Below, in pieces: positions 44,604 through 45,179 of a stretch of DNA of 45,179 bases. The notes under the pieces are model-generated. The model was not told where the DNA came from. It worked only from the letters and a program-made list of their open reading frames with translations, and did not search any database. A program made the position numbers and the translations under genes. Location: NCBI GenBank assembly GCA_022448345.1, contig JAKVCB010000017.1:1-45179 (forward strand), in the 5' to 3' direction. The DNA comes from Pirellulales bacterium. Its GTDB lineage: Bacteria; Planctomycetota; Planctomycetia; Pirellulales; Lacipirellulaceae. Each line of letters begins with the position of its first letter. Position 1 is the stretch's first letter.

Positions 44604-45179
44604 ATGACGGCTCGGATTTTAAAGAAAAAAGCATTTCAAAGCCATCCATTACGCTTTGAAAGTCTTGAGCAGCGATTACTCCTTTCGGCCCAGTCCTGGG
44701 ACTTGGCCGCAGACTTTGCTGCCGATTTCTCTGGTGGTCTTCCCCAAAACAACCCCAACGGCGTTTGGGGCTACTATGGGGCTGACGGGACCTATGCCTC
44801 CCTCCAAAAAACCAACGGCAGTTCTTCTGCACCAGGACCTGATACATTTGGCGTTGGTGCAGGTTGGGCCGCTACTGGTGGCGTTCCGTCGTACGCCCGA
44901 GGCGGAAGTTGGGGATTACCCACCGATTCCGTAGCTGGTCATGGGCCTAATCTCATCGCTTGGTTTGCTGGCCCTGACGTCGACATGGGGGCTGTAGAAA
45001 TTACGGGTTTCCTCACCCAGGCCACCCATGAACCAGACCGCCAGATGCGGCTGCAGGTGTTCAAAAATGCGGACACGGACGCAATCATTGATGTCTCAGC
45101 CGACTTCGCAGATCAAGACAAAATCATCGAGATACCGCCGACAACCGTGAAGATGGAAATGCTGGATCAGCTTAGAATT
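44604..45179 (+). CDS. Large exported planctomycete protein with LEQRLLLS motif (3' partial)
   Basis: The frame runs from ATG 44604 to the end of the window without a stop (192 codons); AGGA lies 8 nt upstream. ATG 44559 is an in-frame alternative without SD. The basic N-terminus leads to RFESLEQRLLLSA, the planctomycete-specific N-terminal signal of giant secreted or surface proteins. The following part (GLPQNNPNGVWGYYGADGTY, DTFGVGAGWAATGG) looks like a beta-rich secreted domain, not a catalytic one I know. It is divergent from the PSD1 gene; 44333-44603 should contain both promoters but no convincing hexamers are seen. Confidence 0.75.
   Translation, partial: MTARILKKKAFQSHPLRFESLEQRLLLSAQSWDLAADFAADFSGGLPQNNPNGVWGYYGADGTYASLQKTNGSSSAPGPDTFGVGAGWAATGGVPSYARGGSWGLPTDSVAGHGPNLIAWFAGPDVDMGAVEITGFLTQATHEPDRQMRLQVFKNADTDAIIDVSADFADQDKIIEIPPTTVKMEMLDQLRI

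Overview
The window comes from a planctomycete, most likely of the Pirellulales/Pirellula-Rhodopirellula type. This rests on family content: a DUF1501 and a DUF1549/DUF1553 (PSD1-type) pair, two DUF1559 prepilin-like proteins with the H-X9-DG motif, a Cys-rich YTV-repeat wall protein, an N-terminal LEQRLLLS planctomycete export motif, and two clpP genes behind tig. I see no transposase, integrase, CRISPR array, rRNA or replication origin. The window reads as ordinary chromosome with short operons and frequent strand switches.

Layout. 1-1407 is the 3' part of a membrane-anchored prenyltransferase/squalene-cyclase-like repeat protein. It is followed by a 29-residue, extremely basic microprotein that resembles the bS22/mS38 (AURKAIP1/COX24) ribosomal family. 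2011-5191 (minus) encodes a CUT1 sugar-type ABC importer in which the MalF-like permease and the solute-binding lipoprotein are one polypeptide; no ATPase is nearby. Divergent from it are a penicillin-acylase-family Ntn hydrolase without a visible signal peptide and a group II PLP decarboxylase. A TIM-barrel isomerase and a NIF3/DUF34 protein follow. 11256-17144 holds the YTV protein, an FKBP-type PPIase and the two DUF1559 paralogues flanking a small membrane protein.

17426-19455 is a sat-cysC pair for making APS and PAPS, with an intrinsic-terminator-like hairpin in the sat leader. 20136-25288 is an envelope-polysaccharide region: small lipoprotein, putative oligosaccharide polymerase, GT9 heptosyltransferase, GT4 glycosyltransferase and DUF4254. 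25530-27668 is a putative operon of an M28/glutaminyl-cyclase-like peptidase and two small membrane proteins. 27842-29800 is an exported SPATA20/YyaL thioredoxin-fold protein. tRNA-Gly(GCC) with promoters and a terminator precedes tig-clpP1-clpP2, a proteostasis cluster. A coiled-coil lipoprotein, gap (TTG start), a two-repeat exported protein, panB, a DCC-family thiol protein, a coiled-coil membrane protein with a zinc-knuckle-like motif, DUF1501, PSD1 and the start of a large exported protein finish the window.

Most reported starts were moved from the longest possible start to an internal one where a signal peptide, the family N-terminus or a Shine-Dalgarno sequence supported it; the reason is given in each entry. 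Family assignments rest on motifs and recalled family patterns, as no search could be run.
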